A stretch of DNA of 64,000 bases. Source: Chryseobacterium sp. StRB126. Its GTDB lineage: Bacteria > Bacteroidota > Bacteroidia > Flavobacteriales > Weeksellaceae. Made by a program: the position numbers and the translations under genes. The notes below the pieces were generated by a model. The model did not search any database. It worked only from the letters and a program-made list of their open reading frames with translations, and was not told the DNA's origin. Positions 26,729 through 34,826 of this stretch are shown piece after piece. The first letter of the stretch is position 1. Each line of letters starts with the position of its first letter. The DNA lies in assembly GCF_000829375.1 (NCBI RefSeq), contig NZ_AP014624.1, forward strand, positions 3,968,001 to 4,032,000, read 5' to 3'.

Positions 26729-27541
26729 TTAAATGGTAGTTAAAATAATGACAGCCAAAGCTGTTAATCTGAACAGGATCCATGAAATGGTAGGAAGCAT
26801 ATTCAGTTTTAAGATTCGGCATCTTCTTAAATGTTCCAGGAACATAATGAATACTACAACTCCGAAATAAATGAGATAGAAAATCGGATCAAAATTGGTC
26901 AACATAGCAGGAATTAGAAGTAGTGTTCCTAGTAATGAAACAGTCATCATATTTCCGAGATAATCCCAGATTTTATCTTTTAAATACCATTTTAAAAACA
27001 GAGTCTGCCAAAGGATCTGTCCTAGGCAAACTCCTAATTCTCTGAAGAAATTTGGTGCTAAACTTACTCCAAACTTTCCTGAAAATATACTTAAAATATA
27101 AGCTGAAAACAAAGCCACAAAAATTACATAAGCCAGTCTGTATTTCAGATTAAAATCCGGCACACAAGATTGTTCAGTGTTGTCTTTTCTGGATGGAATA
27201 ATCTGTTTACGGTTATAGGAAACAAAGGAATATAGTTTTTTAAATAACCAATATAAGGGCTGTATTCTGGCTATTTTTTCTAATAGTGGAAATGAATTTC
27301 CAATAATTAGCAGCAAGCTGTCCAAACCATAGGTGACTTTATTATTTTCAGAATCTACCAGTGCTATTTCATTTTTTGCACGGTTAAAATCTACCAGATT
27401 TTTATTTCTGACTGATATTTCTGTAAAGGCTTCCCTACCGTCTTTATCAAGCATTCCGCATTTTGTAAAACCTTTGGAATAGATATTACACATTGGGCAT
27501 TCATTATCGTAGATTAAGGTGTGATTTTTGAGTGTTTTCAT
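26729..27541 (-). CDS. Membrane protein with DCC-type (DUF393) thiol-disulfide domain
   Basis: 270 residues. The N-terminal domain starts LIYDNECPMCNIYSKGFTKCG; C15-PM-C18 is the redox CxxC of the DCC family (named after the D-x-C-x-x-C signature). Residues about 135-270 hold four transmembrane helices. The redox domain thus faces one side of the inner membrane. It is seven bases from the upstream membrane protein gene and 29 from the SRPBCC gene, so one operon. Confidence 0.85.
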   Translation of the reverse strand: MKTLKNHTLIYDNECPMCNIYSKGFTKCGMLDKDGREAFTEISVRNKNLVDFNRAKNEIALVDSENNKVTYGLDSLLLIIGNSFPLLEKIARIQPLYWLFKKLYSFVSYNRKQIIPSRKDNTEQSCVPDFNLKYRLAYVIFVALFSAYILSIFSGKFGVSLAPNFFRELGVCLGQILWQTLFLKWYLKDKIWDYLGNMMTVSLLGTLLLIPAMLTNFDPIFYLIYFGVVVFIMFLEHLRRCRILKLNMLPTISWILFRLTALAVIILTTI

Positions 27542-27547
27542 CAGAAA

Positions 27548-27913
27548 TTACTTTAAAGATTTATACAGATTATGGTTTTCAAAAACATATAATAAGACCA
27601 TGAAAGGACTGTAAAAAAATGCCATCATTATAATACAACTGAAAATATCAGTAAGCTGATGATCAGTTCCTATTATTTTCAGTATTACTATAGAAATCCA
27701 CACAGGTAGTATTGCTATTCCATAGATCAGAAAAAGTGGTGATATTTTGATTTTTAAAAAGATTTTGATTACAAAACTTATTAGCTGAGGAATTCCTACA
27801 ATAAAGTAAAACAATATCCATCCATCCAACCCTTTGATGATTGTAACAATAAATCCTATTACAATGAAGAAAATCTGTATATAAAGGTCATATTTCGCAA
27901 AACTTTTCATCAT
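27548..27913 (-). CDS. Small integral membrane protein
   Basis: 121 residues with four hydrophobic helices (about 10-27, 30-47, 55-77 and 92-113). No family recognised. It is the first gene after the GbsR gene on the same strand and has the second copy of the palindromic operator 120 bases upstream. Confidence 0.7.
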   Translation of the reverse strand: MMKSFAKYDLYIQIFFIVIGFIVTIIKGLDGWILFYFIVGIPQLISFVIKIFLKIKISPLFLIYGIAILPVWISIVILKIIGTDHQLTDIFSCIIMMAFFYSPFMVLLYVFENHNLYKSLK

Positions 27914-28031
27914 ATTTATTTTAAAGGTTAAGAAAATCTCCCCGTGTTCGTTTGTATTTTGATCGGAAGGTAATGTACATCCAGATCTTAAAGATCAGTG
28001 TTTTCATTCTTTAATATTTTAAAAATATTGT

Positions 28032-28053
28032 ATTTTCAATAATTTTTGAAAGT
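28032..28053 (-). promoter_or_regulatory. Second GbsR operator, upstream of the five-gene run
   Basis: TTTTCAATAATTTTTGAAAG, imperfect palindrome closely matching the one upstream of gbsR (28643-28666). On the minus strand its TTG is followed after 20 bases by TATTAAAG, a partial -7 box. Confidence 0.55.
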
Positions 28054-28091
28054 ATCATTGAAATAAAAAAGGATTCTCATCCTTCTCTACT

Positions 28092-28595
28092 CTATTTCAA
28101 CAGGTTGGTAATCTTACCTACCAGCCAGTGATCATCACTCTTTATGGCTAAATCAATGATATTATTAATCTTTCCGGTTACAGAGCTGAAATCATTCATC
28201 AACTTGATAAATTCCTTTGCTTCTTCTGAATCATTATCATCAATAGCTCTTAATTCTTCCAGAAAAGAAATGACAGGTTCAATCTCTCTTTTTCTACGTT
28301 CTTTGGTAATTTGCTTGAAAAGATACCATACATCCTTTTCTGCAACGAAGTATTCTTTACGATCTCCTTTTATAAACTCTTTTCTTACAATTCCCCAATC
28401 AATCAAAGCACGAAGATTCATATTAGCATTTCCTCTTGAAATTTCCAACTGCTCCATTACCTCATCTGTAGACAATGGTTTTCCACTTGCCAAAAGCAGT
28501 GCATGCACCTGTGCCATTGTACGGTTAATTCCCCAATTGGTGGCAAAAGTTCCCCATGTCTGAATATATTTTTCTTTGGCTTCTGAAAGTTGCAT
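28092..28595 (-). CDS. GbsR/MarR-family transcriptional regulator
   Basis: 167 residues. Winged-helix DNA-binding domain at about 25-95 (AQVHALLLASGKPLSTDEVMEQLEISRGNANMNLRALIDWGIVRKEF) with the GbsR-type extra C-terminal helix bundle (INDFSSVTGKINNIIDLAIK). Members of the family repress choline/betaine genes in Bacillus, but in Flavobacteriia they commonly stand before DUF2071 and DCC genes as here. A 24-bp perfect palindrome overlaps its own -33 region, which suggests autoregulation. Confidence 0.85.
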   Translation of the reverse strand: MQLSEAKEKYIQTWGTFATNWGINRTMAQVHALLLASGKPLSTDEVMEQLEISRGNANMNLRALIDWGIVRKEFIKGDRKEYFVAEKDVWYLFKQITKERRKREIEPVISFLEELRAIDDNDSEEAKEFIKLMNDFSSVTGKINNIIDLAIKSDDHWLVGKITNLLK

Positions 28596-28621
28596 TTTGT
28601 CTGTACTTTTAATTTATGATA

Positions 28622-28666
28622 CAAATGTAATTATATTTTTTGAATTTTCAATAATTATTGAAAATT
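28622..28666 (-). promoter_or_regulatory. gbsR promoter with overlapping palindromic operator
   Basis: On the minus strand TTG (28651-28649), 19 bases, then TACATTTG (28629-28622). A perfect 24-bp palindrome with core TTTTCAATAATTATTGAAAA (28645-28664) covers the TTG box. Confidence 0.7.
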
Positions 28667-28720
28667 AAATATAAAAAATATTGCCCCAAATCATAAAAGG
28701 CTGTCTTATAGTTTTTTTGC

Positions 28721-28927
28721 TTATGCATCAAAGGTGTCGATATTCTGAAGCTGCCCAATTTTTGTGAAGATCTTATAGAAGGTATAGGCCAGTACCTCTT
28801 CTATATCTTCATCGTTTTTCAGATAACGCTTGCAGACTGAATAAAGCCTACCTGCCATTTTCTCGTAAACTTTCCGCTGTGCTTTGCGATCGTTACGCTG
28901 ACATTCCAATAATAATTCTCGTTCCAT
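28721..28927 (-). pseudogene. Truncated ECF-type sigma factor
   Basis: 68 residues matching only the N-terminal part of a sigma-70 region 2 domain (RKAQRKVYEKMAGRLYSVCKRYLKNDEDIEEVLAYTFYKIFTK). The stop comes just after DTFDA, where full proteins of about 180 residues continue into the -10 recognition helix. Just beyond the stop, AGGCTGTCT (28698-28706) equals the end of the MITE-like repeat 300 bases away, so an insertion or deletion linked to that element may have cut the gene. It cannot be a working sigma factor. Confidence 0.7.
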
Positions 28928-29004
28928 AGTCAGGAGTTATATTAGTATAGATGCAGAAACTTTGGTTGGGGTTGGAAACATAGTAAACTTTTTTTAAACA
29001 AATG

Positions 29005-29147
29005 AGGCTGTCTCAAAAGTCAAAAAAAATTGACTTTTGTCATTCTGGCACAGGGAAAATATCATTGATAATCAGTCACATAACATTTATCACTACATTT
29101 TCGCAGACTTTCAGTCTGTGTTCAGAATACCCCTTTTGAGACAGCCT
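29005..29147. mobile_element. MITE-like element with 15-bp perfect terminal inverted repeats
   Basis: AGGCTGTCTCAAAAG (29005-29019) and CTTTTGAGACAGCCT (29133-29147) are perfect inverted repeats 143 bases apart. Inside are two short hairpins (AGTCAA/TTGACT and CAGACT/AGTCTG). There is no ORF. No target-site duplication is evident. Confidence 0.7.
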
Positions 29148-29252
29148 TATTTCTTTTTACTTCTACAATTTTTTAATTTCTAATTTAACTTTTCCCCTTG
29201 TAACAAATCTCTATTATTAACGACTATTAATACAAATAATCTTTTTATAGTA

Positions 29253-30455
29253 ATGAAAAATGCGAAAATTGCATCATTACTTTTTGTTTTGTCTGCAGGA
29301 AGTATGATGTTTGCCCAAGATGACTTAATCAACAAATTAAAAAACAATCACTCACAAAATGCTAATTTTCAGTTCACCACGTTAAAGGACGTTGGTGCTA
29401 CTTCTGTAAAGAACCAGGGTTCATCAGGAACTTGCTGGAGCTACTCAGGAAACTCTTTCCTTGAATCTGAAATGCAGAGAATGGGCAAAAAACCTGTAGA
29501 TCTTGCTGAAATCTTTACGGCAAGAAATTCTTATCATGATAAAGCGAAATTATATGTTTTAAATAACGGTGCTATCAGTTGGGGTGATGGTGGAGAACTT
29601 CATGATGTAATCAACATGTACAAGAAGTACGGAGCTGTTCCACAGGATGTATATTCAGGATTAAAAGCTGGACAGACTACCAACAACTTCAAAGAAATGC
29701 AGGGGAAATTAAAGCCAGTTCTTGACAGTCTTGTTCAGGCTTCTTCTAAAGGAAAGCTTACTGACAACTGGATGGATTCTGTAGATACTATTCTTGATGA
29801 ATACTTGGGAAAAGTACCTGCTAATTTCACATACGAAGGGAAAAACTACACCCCTAAAACTTTTGCTAAAGAAGTAGTAGGAATCAATGCTGAGGATTAT
29901 GTAGAATTATCTTCTTACAAAGATTATGCTTATTACCAAAAATTTGTAGTTCCAATTCCTGACAACTGGAGCCATGATTCTGACTGGAATGTACCCATGA
30001 AAGACCTTACTACAATCATTGATAATGCTGTCACAAAAGGGTATTCTGTAGGTTGGGCTACTGACGTTTCCGAGCCTTATTTTTCTTATAAAAACGGGGT
30101 AGCTTATGTTCCGGACATGGATTTAGACCAAATCAATGCAGAGAACAAGCAGGCTTTGTTTACAGAGCCTAAAAAAGATAAAACGATCACGGAAGATATG
30201 CGTCAGAAAGGCCTTAACAATCTATCTACAACTGATGATCATGGTATGCATATCGTTGGATTGGCTAAAGATCAAACGGGTAAAGAATATTATATGGTAA
30301 AAAACTCTTGGGGAGTAACGAATGACTTTGCAGGATATCTTTATGTAACAAGACCATATGTTGAATATAAATCAACTGCTATTTTGGTTCACAAAAATGC
30401 GATTCCAAAAAGTATTTTAAAACAGTTAAAACCAACTAAAAATATTGGTTTATAA
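29253..30455 (+). CDS. Secreted C1-family cysteine protease, bleomycin-hydrolase type
   Basis: 400 residues with signal peptide ending at FAQ (22). Catalytic elements: Q55 in NQGSSGT, C61 in CWSYS, His in DDHGMHIVG (about 335) and Asn in KNSWG (about 357). This is the peptidase C1B (PepC/bleomycin hydrolase) type; the usual cytosolic enzymes are about 450 residues and act as aminopeptidases. The signal peptide marks an exported variant. Single gene with a strong terminator. Confidence 0.88.
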   Translation: MKNAKIASLLFVLSAGSMMFAQDDLINKLKNNHSQNANFQFTTLKDVGATSVKNQGSSGTCWSYSGNSFLESEMQRMGKKPVDLAEIFTARNSYHDKAKLYVLNNGAISWGDGGELHDVINMYKKYGAVPQDVYSGLKAGQTTNNFKEMQGKLKPVLDSLVQASSKGKLTDNWMDSVDTILDEYLGKVPANFTYEGKNYTPKTFAKEVVGINAEDYVELSSYKDYAYYQKFVVPIPDNWSHDSDWNVPMKDLTTIIDNAVTKGYSVGWATDVSEPYFSYKNGVAYVPDMDLDQINAENKQALFTEPKKDKTITEDMRQKGLNNLSTTDDHGMHIVGLAKDQTGKEYYMVKNSWGVTNDFAGYLYVTRPYVEYKSTAILVHKNAIPKSILKQLKPTKNIGL

Positions 30456-30510
30456 GGAAATCACTTCTGTCATTTTGATATGACAGTTTTAGATATTTAA
30501 ATCTGTTAAA

Positions 30511-30545
30511 AAACGCGCTCCCAATATTAAGGGAGCGCGTTTGTT
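30511..30545 (+). terminator. Terminator
   Basis: AAACGCGCTCCC and GGGAGCGCGTTT form a perfect 12-bp stem. Confidence 0.85.
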
Positions 30546-30564
30546 CTTATGTAGCTGAAGAAGG

Positions 30565-30987
30565 TTACTTTTCAGTTATATGACGATAGTAGTCTACCAA
30601 AGAGTATACTTTAGGTTTAGAACCTGGTTTATAATCAATAACCAACCATTTATCCTCAGATTTATTTTTATCAAACACATAGTTTTCTTTTGGGAAATCA
30701 ATGATTTTATAACCGGAATAAATGGTTGCAGGAACAGCTTCAAATATTTCTGCTGAATAATAATTAGCATCATCAGCAATGGTATAAAAATTATCTTCCC
30801 CTTGCTTCTTTTTAATCTCTTCTATCTCTTGTTCATCGGGCCCCAACAATAATATAGTTGATTTTGTGATGACTGTATCTGCCTTTATTTTTTGTTCCAA
30901 TTTTCGTTCTAATGGTTTATGTTCAGCTTTTGTACAAGAAAGCATACTCATCAATAGTAAAAAAGATAAGAAAGCAGTGTGTTTCAT
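30565..30987 (-). CDS. Lipoprotein of unknown function
   Basis: 140 residues from ATG 30987. The lipobox LSC lies near residue 18 (MKHTAFLSFLLLMSMLSC). The body is charged and has no recognised domain; notable stretch TILLLGPDEQEIEEIKKKQGEDNFYTIADDANYY. It follows the next lipoprotein gene by 30 bases on the same strand, so both may be co-transcribed. Confidence 0.65.
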   Translation of the reverse strand: MKHTAFLSFLLLMSMLSCTKAEHKPLERKLEQKIKADTVITKSTILLLGPDEQEIEEIKKKQGEDNFYTIADDANYYSAEIFEAVPATIYSGYKIIDFPKENYVFDKNKSEDKWLVIDYKPGSKPKVYSLVDYYRHITEK

Positions 30988-31017
30988 AATTTTAGTTTTA
31001 AACATCGTCATTTCGTT

Positions 31018-31491
31018 TTATTTTTTCTTTATATCTCTTGCCTGATCCGGATTCATGAAGTCATACAGCATTACTTTTTCTCCATTTTTCTTCAGTTTGA
31101 AGAAGTGATCGTCGCAGTCATTTCCTGCATACCTTAGTTCAATTTCATCTTTATTTCCTGTCATATTATAAATTCCGGTGCAAAAAGACGTGTTCCCATC
31201 AACAGTAACTTCATCTTTGAATATAGAAATTTCATAGCAAGTCACAGATTCCATTCCATCTGTTCTTACCTCCGGCACACAATAACTATACACTCCTTCC
31301 CATTCGGCATTCAGGTCCAATGCAGGGGTACTTTTTTGTTTTGAAACTTCTTTTTTATGTTTAATTTCTTGTTCGATCTTTTTCTGTTTCGAAATAATTT
31401 GATCCGTAATCATGGGTTCTGTTTTCTTTATTTCCTGTTTACAGGACAGTAGGAAAAACGGTAATATAAGTAATGAATATTGGTGTGACAT
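31018..31491 (-). CDS. Lipoprotein of unknown function
   Basis: 157 residues with lipobox LLSC (Cys 17). Four further Cys occur in the mature part (SYC, TCYE, TSFC, DCDD), which may form disulfides in the periplasm. WEGVYSYCVPEVRTDGMESVTCYEI near 65-90 begins a small beta domain. No family recognised. First gene of a two-gene lipoprotein unit. Confidence 0.65.
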   Translation of the reverse strand: MSHQYSLLILPFFLLSCKQEIKKTEPMITDQIISKQKKIEQEIKHKKEVSKQKSTPALDLNAEWEGVYSYCVPEVRTDGMESVTCYEISIFKDEVTVDGNTSFCTGIYNMTGNKDEIELRYAGNDCDDHFFKLKKNGEKVMLYDFMNPDQARDIKKK

Positions 31492-31595
31492 CTTTTTTTA
31501 GTCGCTTTATTTTGAAGTTTAATTGACTCACAAAGAAAGGAAAAACCTTTCAATCTACCTCTATTTAAGTTTATTTTGGAATTTCAAACAAAGTA

Positions 31596-31625
31596 TTGTA
31601 AGATTCATAAAAAATATTACTTTTG
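31596..31625 (+). promoter_or_regulatory. Promoter of the first GG-leader peptide
   Basis: TTG (31596-31598), 19 bases, TACTTTTG (31618-31625): full match to the Bacteroidota consensus, 25 bases before the ATG. Confidence 0.65.
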
Positions 31626-31649
31626 TAATACCAAACAAATCACCAAAAC

Positions 31650-31811
31650 ATGAAAAACCATAAAAAATTAGCAAAACCAGAGCTAAAGAGAATCAATGGA
31701 GGAAATGCTCCTGTATGTGAATATGACGAAATAGCATGCCGTTATCCTCCTGCAAATGGAAATCCTGCCTTTTGGACATGCGAGCCAATAGCATATGGAT
31801 GCAGAAACTAA
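31650..31811 (+). CDS. GG-leader (bacteriocin-like) four-cysteine peptide A
   Basis: 53 residues: leader MKNHKKLAKPELKRINGG (1-18) ends in the double-Gly cleavage site used by C39-peptidase ABC exporters; the mature part of 35 residues has Cys at 23, 30, 44 and 51. It is too short for automatic gene calling by length and has its own promoter and terminator. Such leaders (LxxEELKxINGG) are frequent in Chryseobacterium and are annotated as bacteriocin-like. No transporter or modifying enzyme is adjacent. Confidence 0.75.
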   Translation: MKNHKKLAKPELKRINGGNAPVCEYDEIACRYPPANGNPAFWTCEPIAYGCRN

Positions 31812-31819
31812 TAAAAACT

Positions 31820-31852
31820 ACCGCTTTCTAATTTCCGAAAGCGGTTTATTTT
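31820..31852 (+). terminator. Terminator of peptide A
   Basis: ACCGCTTTC with GAAAGCGGT, then TTATTTT. Confidence 0.75.
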
Positions 31853-31947
31853 ACAAACACCTAACGAAAGCTGAAAACTTATTTTATTGAGTAAAAGTAA
31901 GATGATTTATAAGCTATATTATTCATAATCTATACGAATTATTAAAC

Positions 31948-32103
31948 ATGAAAAATCTAAAAAAATTAGCAAAATCAGAATTAAAAAAAATTAATGGTGG
32001 AAATGCTCCTGTTTGCGAACCTGGAGCCAGACCTTGCCGTTATAAAGCAGAAAATGGACATCCAGCTTACTGGAACTGTGTGGCAGAAGAATATGCATGT
32101 TGA
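31948..32103 (+). CDS. GG-leader four-cysteine peptide B (paralogue of A)
   Basis: 51 residues, leader MKNLKKLAKSELKKINGG. NAPVC follows the double Gly as in peptide A, and Cys occupy 23, 30, 44 and 51, identical to A (spacing C-x6-C-x13-C-x6-C). RY, NG, P-A and W are also shared, while loops differ. It follows A with its own terminator. The pair arose by tandem duplication. Function unknown; antimicrobial or signalling roles are inference from the leader. Confidence 0.75.
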   Translation: MKNLKKLAKSELKKINGGNAPVCEPGARPCRYKAENGHPAYWNCVAEEYAC

Positions 32104-32122
32104 TTTCAATAAATATTAAAAA

Positions 32123-32157
32123 AACCGGCTTTCAGAAATTCTGAAAGCCGGTTCTTT
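32123..32157 (+). terminator. Terminator of peptide B
   Basis: AACCGGCTTTCAG with CTGAAAGCCGGTT, 13-bp stem, then CTTT. Confidence 0.75.
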
Positions 32158-32300
32158 AATAAATAGGTGAAAATTAAATATAAAATAAAGTGAATTATGA
32201 TGATTAATATGAATAGCGAATGGTTAATTTTTGCTTCGCAAGTGAATAAATTATGCTATAAAAAATAGTTGTGAAGCCTATTAGCTATTCAATACTCACA

Positions 32301-33362
32301 TTAAAATAATACGCTCATACTTTCTGCTGAAAAGTCTAAAAGAGATTCTGTATTCCCTTCTTTGATCTTTTTTACCCACTGGTAATCCTGCAAAATAGCA
32401 CGTCCTACCGCTACAAGATCAAACTCTTCATTATCCAGTCTTTTAATCAGTTCTGTGAGATCTTTTTTCTCAGTTCCCTGACCCGCAAAAGCATTTAAGA
32501 AGTCTCCGTTCAATCCTACAGAACCTACAGTAATAGTAGGTTGTCTGGTAATTTTCTTGGCCCATCCTGCAAAGTTCAAATCAGAACCTTCAAATTCCGG
32601 CTCCCAGAAACGACGCTGTGAACAATGGAAAATATCCACTCCGGCTTCTTTTAATGGTAATAACCAATCTTCCATTTCGTTGGGAGTAAAGGCTAATCTG
32701 GTTTTATAATCCTGCTGTTTCCATTGTGAAAGACGAAGGATAATAGTAAAGTCTTCTCCTACTGCAGCTCTGATTGCTTTCACCACATCAACAGCAAATC
32801 GGCTTCTTTCCTTTAAGGTTTTTCCGCCATATTCATCTGTTCTTGTATTGGTTATTTCCCAGAAAAACTGATCGATAAGGTAACCATGTGCTCCGTGAAT
32901 TTCAAGACAGTCGAAGCCAAGATCTTTCGCGGATTTAGCTGAAGCAGCAAACTGAGCAATGGTATCCTGGATATCTTCAATAGTCATCGTTGAAGCTTTC
33001 TCCATAGGCAGTAATGGATACTCATCAGACATTCTTGTATCTCCCACATGCCAGATCTGTGGTCCCATTTTACCCCCATTCTGATGTACGGTATCAATTA
33101 CGTTTTTCCAGCCTTTTAAAGCTTCATTCCCATAGAAATCTGGGATATTCTGCATATTCTTTGATCCGGGTCTGTTGATTACAGTTCCTTCTGAAAGAAT
33201 CAATCCTACTTCTGAAGCAGCTCTTCTTCCATAATAGTCAGCTATTTCTTGTGTAGGCACTCCGTTGTCAGATTGAGCTCTGGTCATAGGAGCCATTACA
33301 ATTCTGTTTTTAAGCTGTAAATTTTTATATTGGAACGGTTTAAATAATGATGATGTAGTCAT
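32301..33362 (-). CDS. Old yellow enzyme-type NADH:flavin oxidoreductase
   Basis: 353 residues. FMN-binding TIM barrel start LFKPFQYKNLQLKNRIVMAPMTRAQSD and the family motif HGAHGYLIDQFFW near 168-180 (active His, catalytic Tyr). Members reduce activated double bonds using NAD(P)H. It is divergent from the HxlR regulator, which often controls such reductases. The shared 120-bp region holds GTAAC repeats, so control by HxlR is likely. Confidence 0.9.
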   Translation of the reverse strand: MTTSSLFKPFQYKNLQLKNRIVMAPMTRAQSDNGVPTQEIADYYGRRAASEVGLILSEGTVINRPGSKNMQNIPDFYGNEALKGWKNVIDTVHQNGGKMGPQIWHVGDTRMSDEYPLLPMEKASTMTIEDIQDTIAQFAASAKSAKDLGFDCLEIHGAHGYLIDQFFWEITNTRTDEYGGKTLKERSRFAVDVVKAIRAAVGEDFTIILRLSQWKQQDYKTRLAFTPNEMEDWLLPLKEAGVDIFHCSQRRFWEPEFEGSDLNFAGWAKKITRQPTITVGSVGLNGDFLNAFAGQGTEKKDLTELIKRLDNEEFDLVAVGRAILQDYQWVKKIKEGNTESLLDFSAESMSVLF

Positions 33363-33385
33363 ATTTAAAATCTTGTTTTATAATT

Positions 33386-33482
33386 GTTACACAAAGTAAC
33401 TAATAATAGTTCGTTTTTGTATCTTTCATTAAAAAAATAGTGGTAACTTTGCAGTAACTTACATTAGTAACATTAAAGTAAC
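33386..33482. promoter_or_regulatory. GTAAC array between OYE and hxlR
   Basis: An inverted pair GTTAC-N5-GTAAC (33386-33400) and four direct GTAAC at 33443, 33454, 33467 and 33478, spaced 11, 13 and 11 bases. TAACTTTG (33444-33451) is the -7 box of hxlR and overlaps the first direct copy. Probably HxlR binding sites. Confidence 0.6.
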
Positions 33483-33484
33483 GT

Positions 33485-33868
33485 ATGAAAAAGAATGAAT
33501 TAATGCAGTACAGCTGTCCTCTGGGCAAAGCAATGGCTGCCTTAGGAAGCAAATGGAAACCGATTATTGTTTTGGTAATTAAAGACCGAAAACTACGTTT
33601 TGGAGAACTTGCCGTGCGCATTAATGTGATCTCCAGAAAGGTATTAACCGATCAGTTACGGGAAATGGAAACGGATGGTTTGGTAATCCGTGAAGAGTTT
33701 AAAGAGCTGCCTCCAAGGGTAGAATATTCACTTACGGAAAAAGGATTAGCACTGTTGCCTATTTTATATCTGTTGGAAGAATGGGAGGCAAAATATCAGG
33801 TGAAAGGAACCTATTCGGAAGATTGTATAGAATTGATAAAGGAAAAGAAAAAAGCAACTAAAGTTTAA
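33485..33868 (+). CDS. HxlR-family transcriptional regulator
   Basis: 127 residues. Winged-helix core with CPLGKAMAALGSKWKPIIVLVI (C11 in the position of redox-sensing Cys), LRFGELAVRINVISRKVLTDQLREMETDGLVIRE and VEYSLTEKG, the HxlR pattern. It acts as a homodimer and often senses electrophiles or oxidants through the N-terminal Cys. Divergent from the OYE gene and probably its regulator. Confidence 0.9.
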   Translation: MKKNELMQYSCPLGKAMAALGSKWKPIIVLVIKDRKLRFGELAVRINVISRKVLTDQLREMETDGLVIREEFKELPPRVEYSLTEKGLALLPILYLLEEWEAKYQVKGTYSEDCIELIKEKKKATKV

Positions 33869-33878
33869 TTAATATCTC

Positions 33879-34676
33879 TTACTTAAAACAAACTCTAAAA
33901 TTATTTTCAACTCTTGTTAGCGTATTTTTATATTTCCCAGGTTTCCATTTGGAATAATTAGTCAAAATTTTGTTTTTCGCGAGACCTTCTAGTTCATTCT
34001 TGTATTTTTCATTCCTCTTAAAACCACTTACCCAATTTTCATTTTTTACATTGCTGATAGTTCCATCTTTTTCAACGATAAAACTGATATCAATAAAAGG
34101 ATAGGTATCTAATTCATGTTGTAAAGGAAGTCCTGTCTGAACAGTTAGGATATCCTCTTTCCTAGTAAATTTATTTTCTTTTACCAAATTTGGCTGATCT
34201 TCTTCTGATAGGTCATAAACACTTAAGATTTTTGTTCCGGTTTTAATCTTCTGAATCATCAATTGTTCAGCTGCATGTTCAATTTTATGACGAAAATCTT
34301 TTCCGTGAATTTCCTCCATTTTTAAATCAATCATGGCTTTATAACATCCTTTAGTTTGCCCTTCCATCACAACACAGCTATAAATATCGTTTATCACTTC
34401 AATCTTCTGTTTTGCCGCATATTCTATTATTTCATCTGCATAAGGAGATGTCTTGCAACCAAAACAAGATGTAGTTACATAAATATTTTTATATTTTTCT
34501 AAATCTTTCTCAGCCTGTTCAATATCATCTTTACACATTCTATCATTTGGATTTGGATTTTTCACATAGCTACGCAGAAATTCCTTAGGATTTGGAGGCT
34601 GCTCATCCACAGGTTTTACTTTATCCTTACAGTCTAACAGGAATAAAAGTAAAAATAGGTAATAGATAGTTTTCAT
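33879..34676 (-). CDS. Lipoprotein with TonB-like C-terminal segment
   Basis: 265 residues from the ATG at 34676. Lipobox LLDC near residue 16. Seven Cys occur, including FGCKTS and YSCVV. The C-terminus (FIDISFIVEKDGTISNVKNENWVSG ... NYSKWKPGKYKNTL) resembles the TonB C-terminal domain in pattern. It may be a TonB-like periplasmic protein or only share the fold. Convergent with hxlR. Confidence 0.55.
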   Translation of the reverse strand: MKTIYYLFLLLFLLDCKDKVKPVDEQPPNPKEFLRSYVKNPNPNDRMCKDDIEQAEKDLEKYKNIYVTTSCFGCKTSPYADEIIEYAAKQKIEVINDIYSCVVMEGQTKGCYKAMIDLKMEEIHGKDFRHKIEHAAEQLMIQKIKTGTKILSVYDLSEEDQPNLVKENKFTRKEDILTVQTGLPLQHELDTYPFIDISFIVEKDGTISNVKNENWVSGFKRNEKYKNELEGLAKNKILTNYSKWKPGKYKNTLTRVENNFRVCFK

Positions 34677-34826
34677 GATATTTTTTGATATTACTCGTTT
34701 CAAATATACAAATTACAGTTCTGATATCTTCATTATCTGCTTTCAAAAAAGTACGTAGCTTACGAAAAGGTAAGTATATAGTTTCTTCATTATTTCTGGC
34801 TCAAATTTGTAGAAAAATTTTTCATT

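Noticed and set aside
31650..32157. CRISPR-like array
   Set aside because: The two similar units are protein-coding paralogues with different spacers and only two copies; no cas genes are present.
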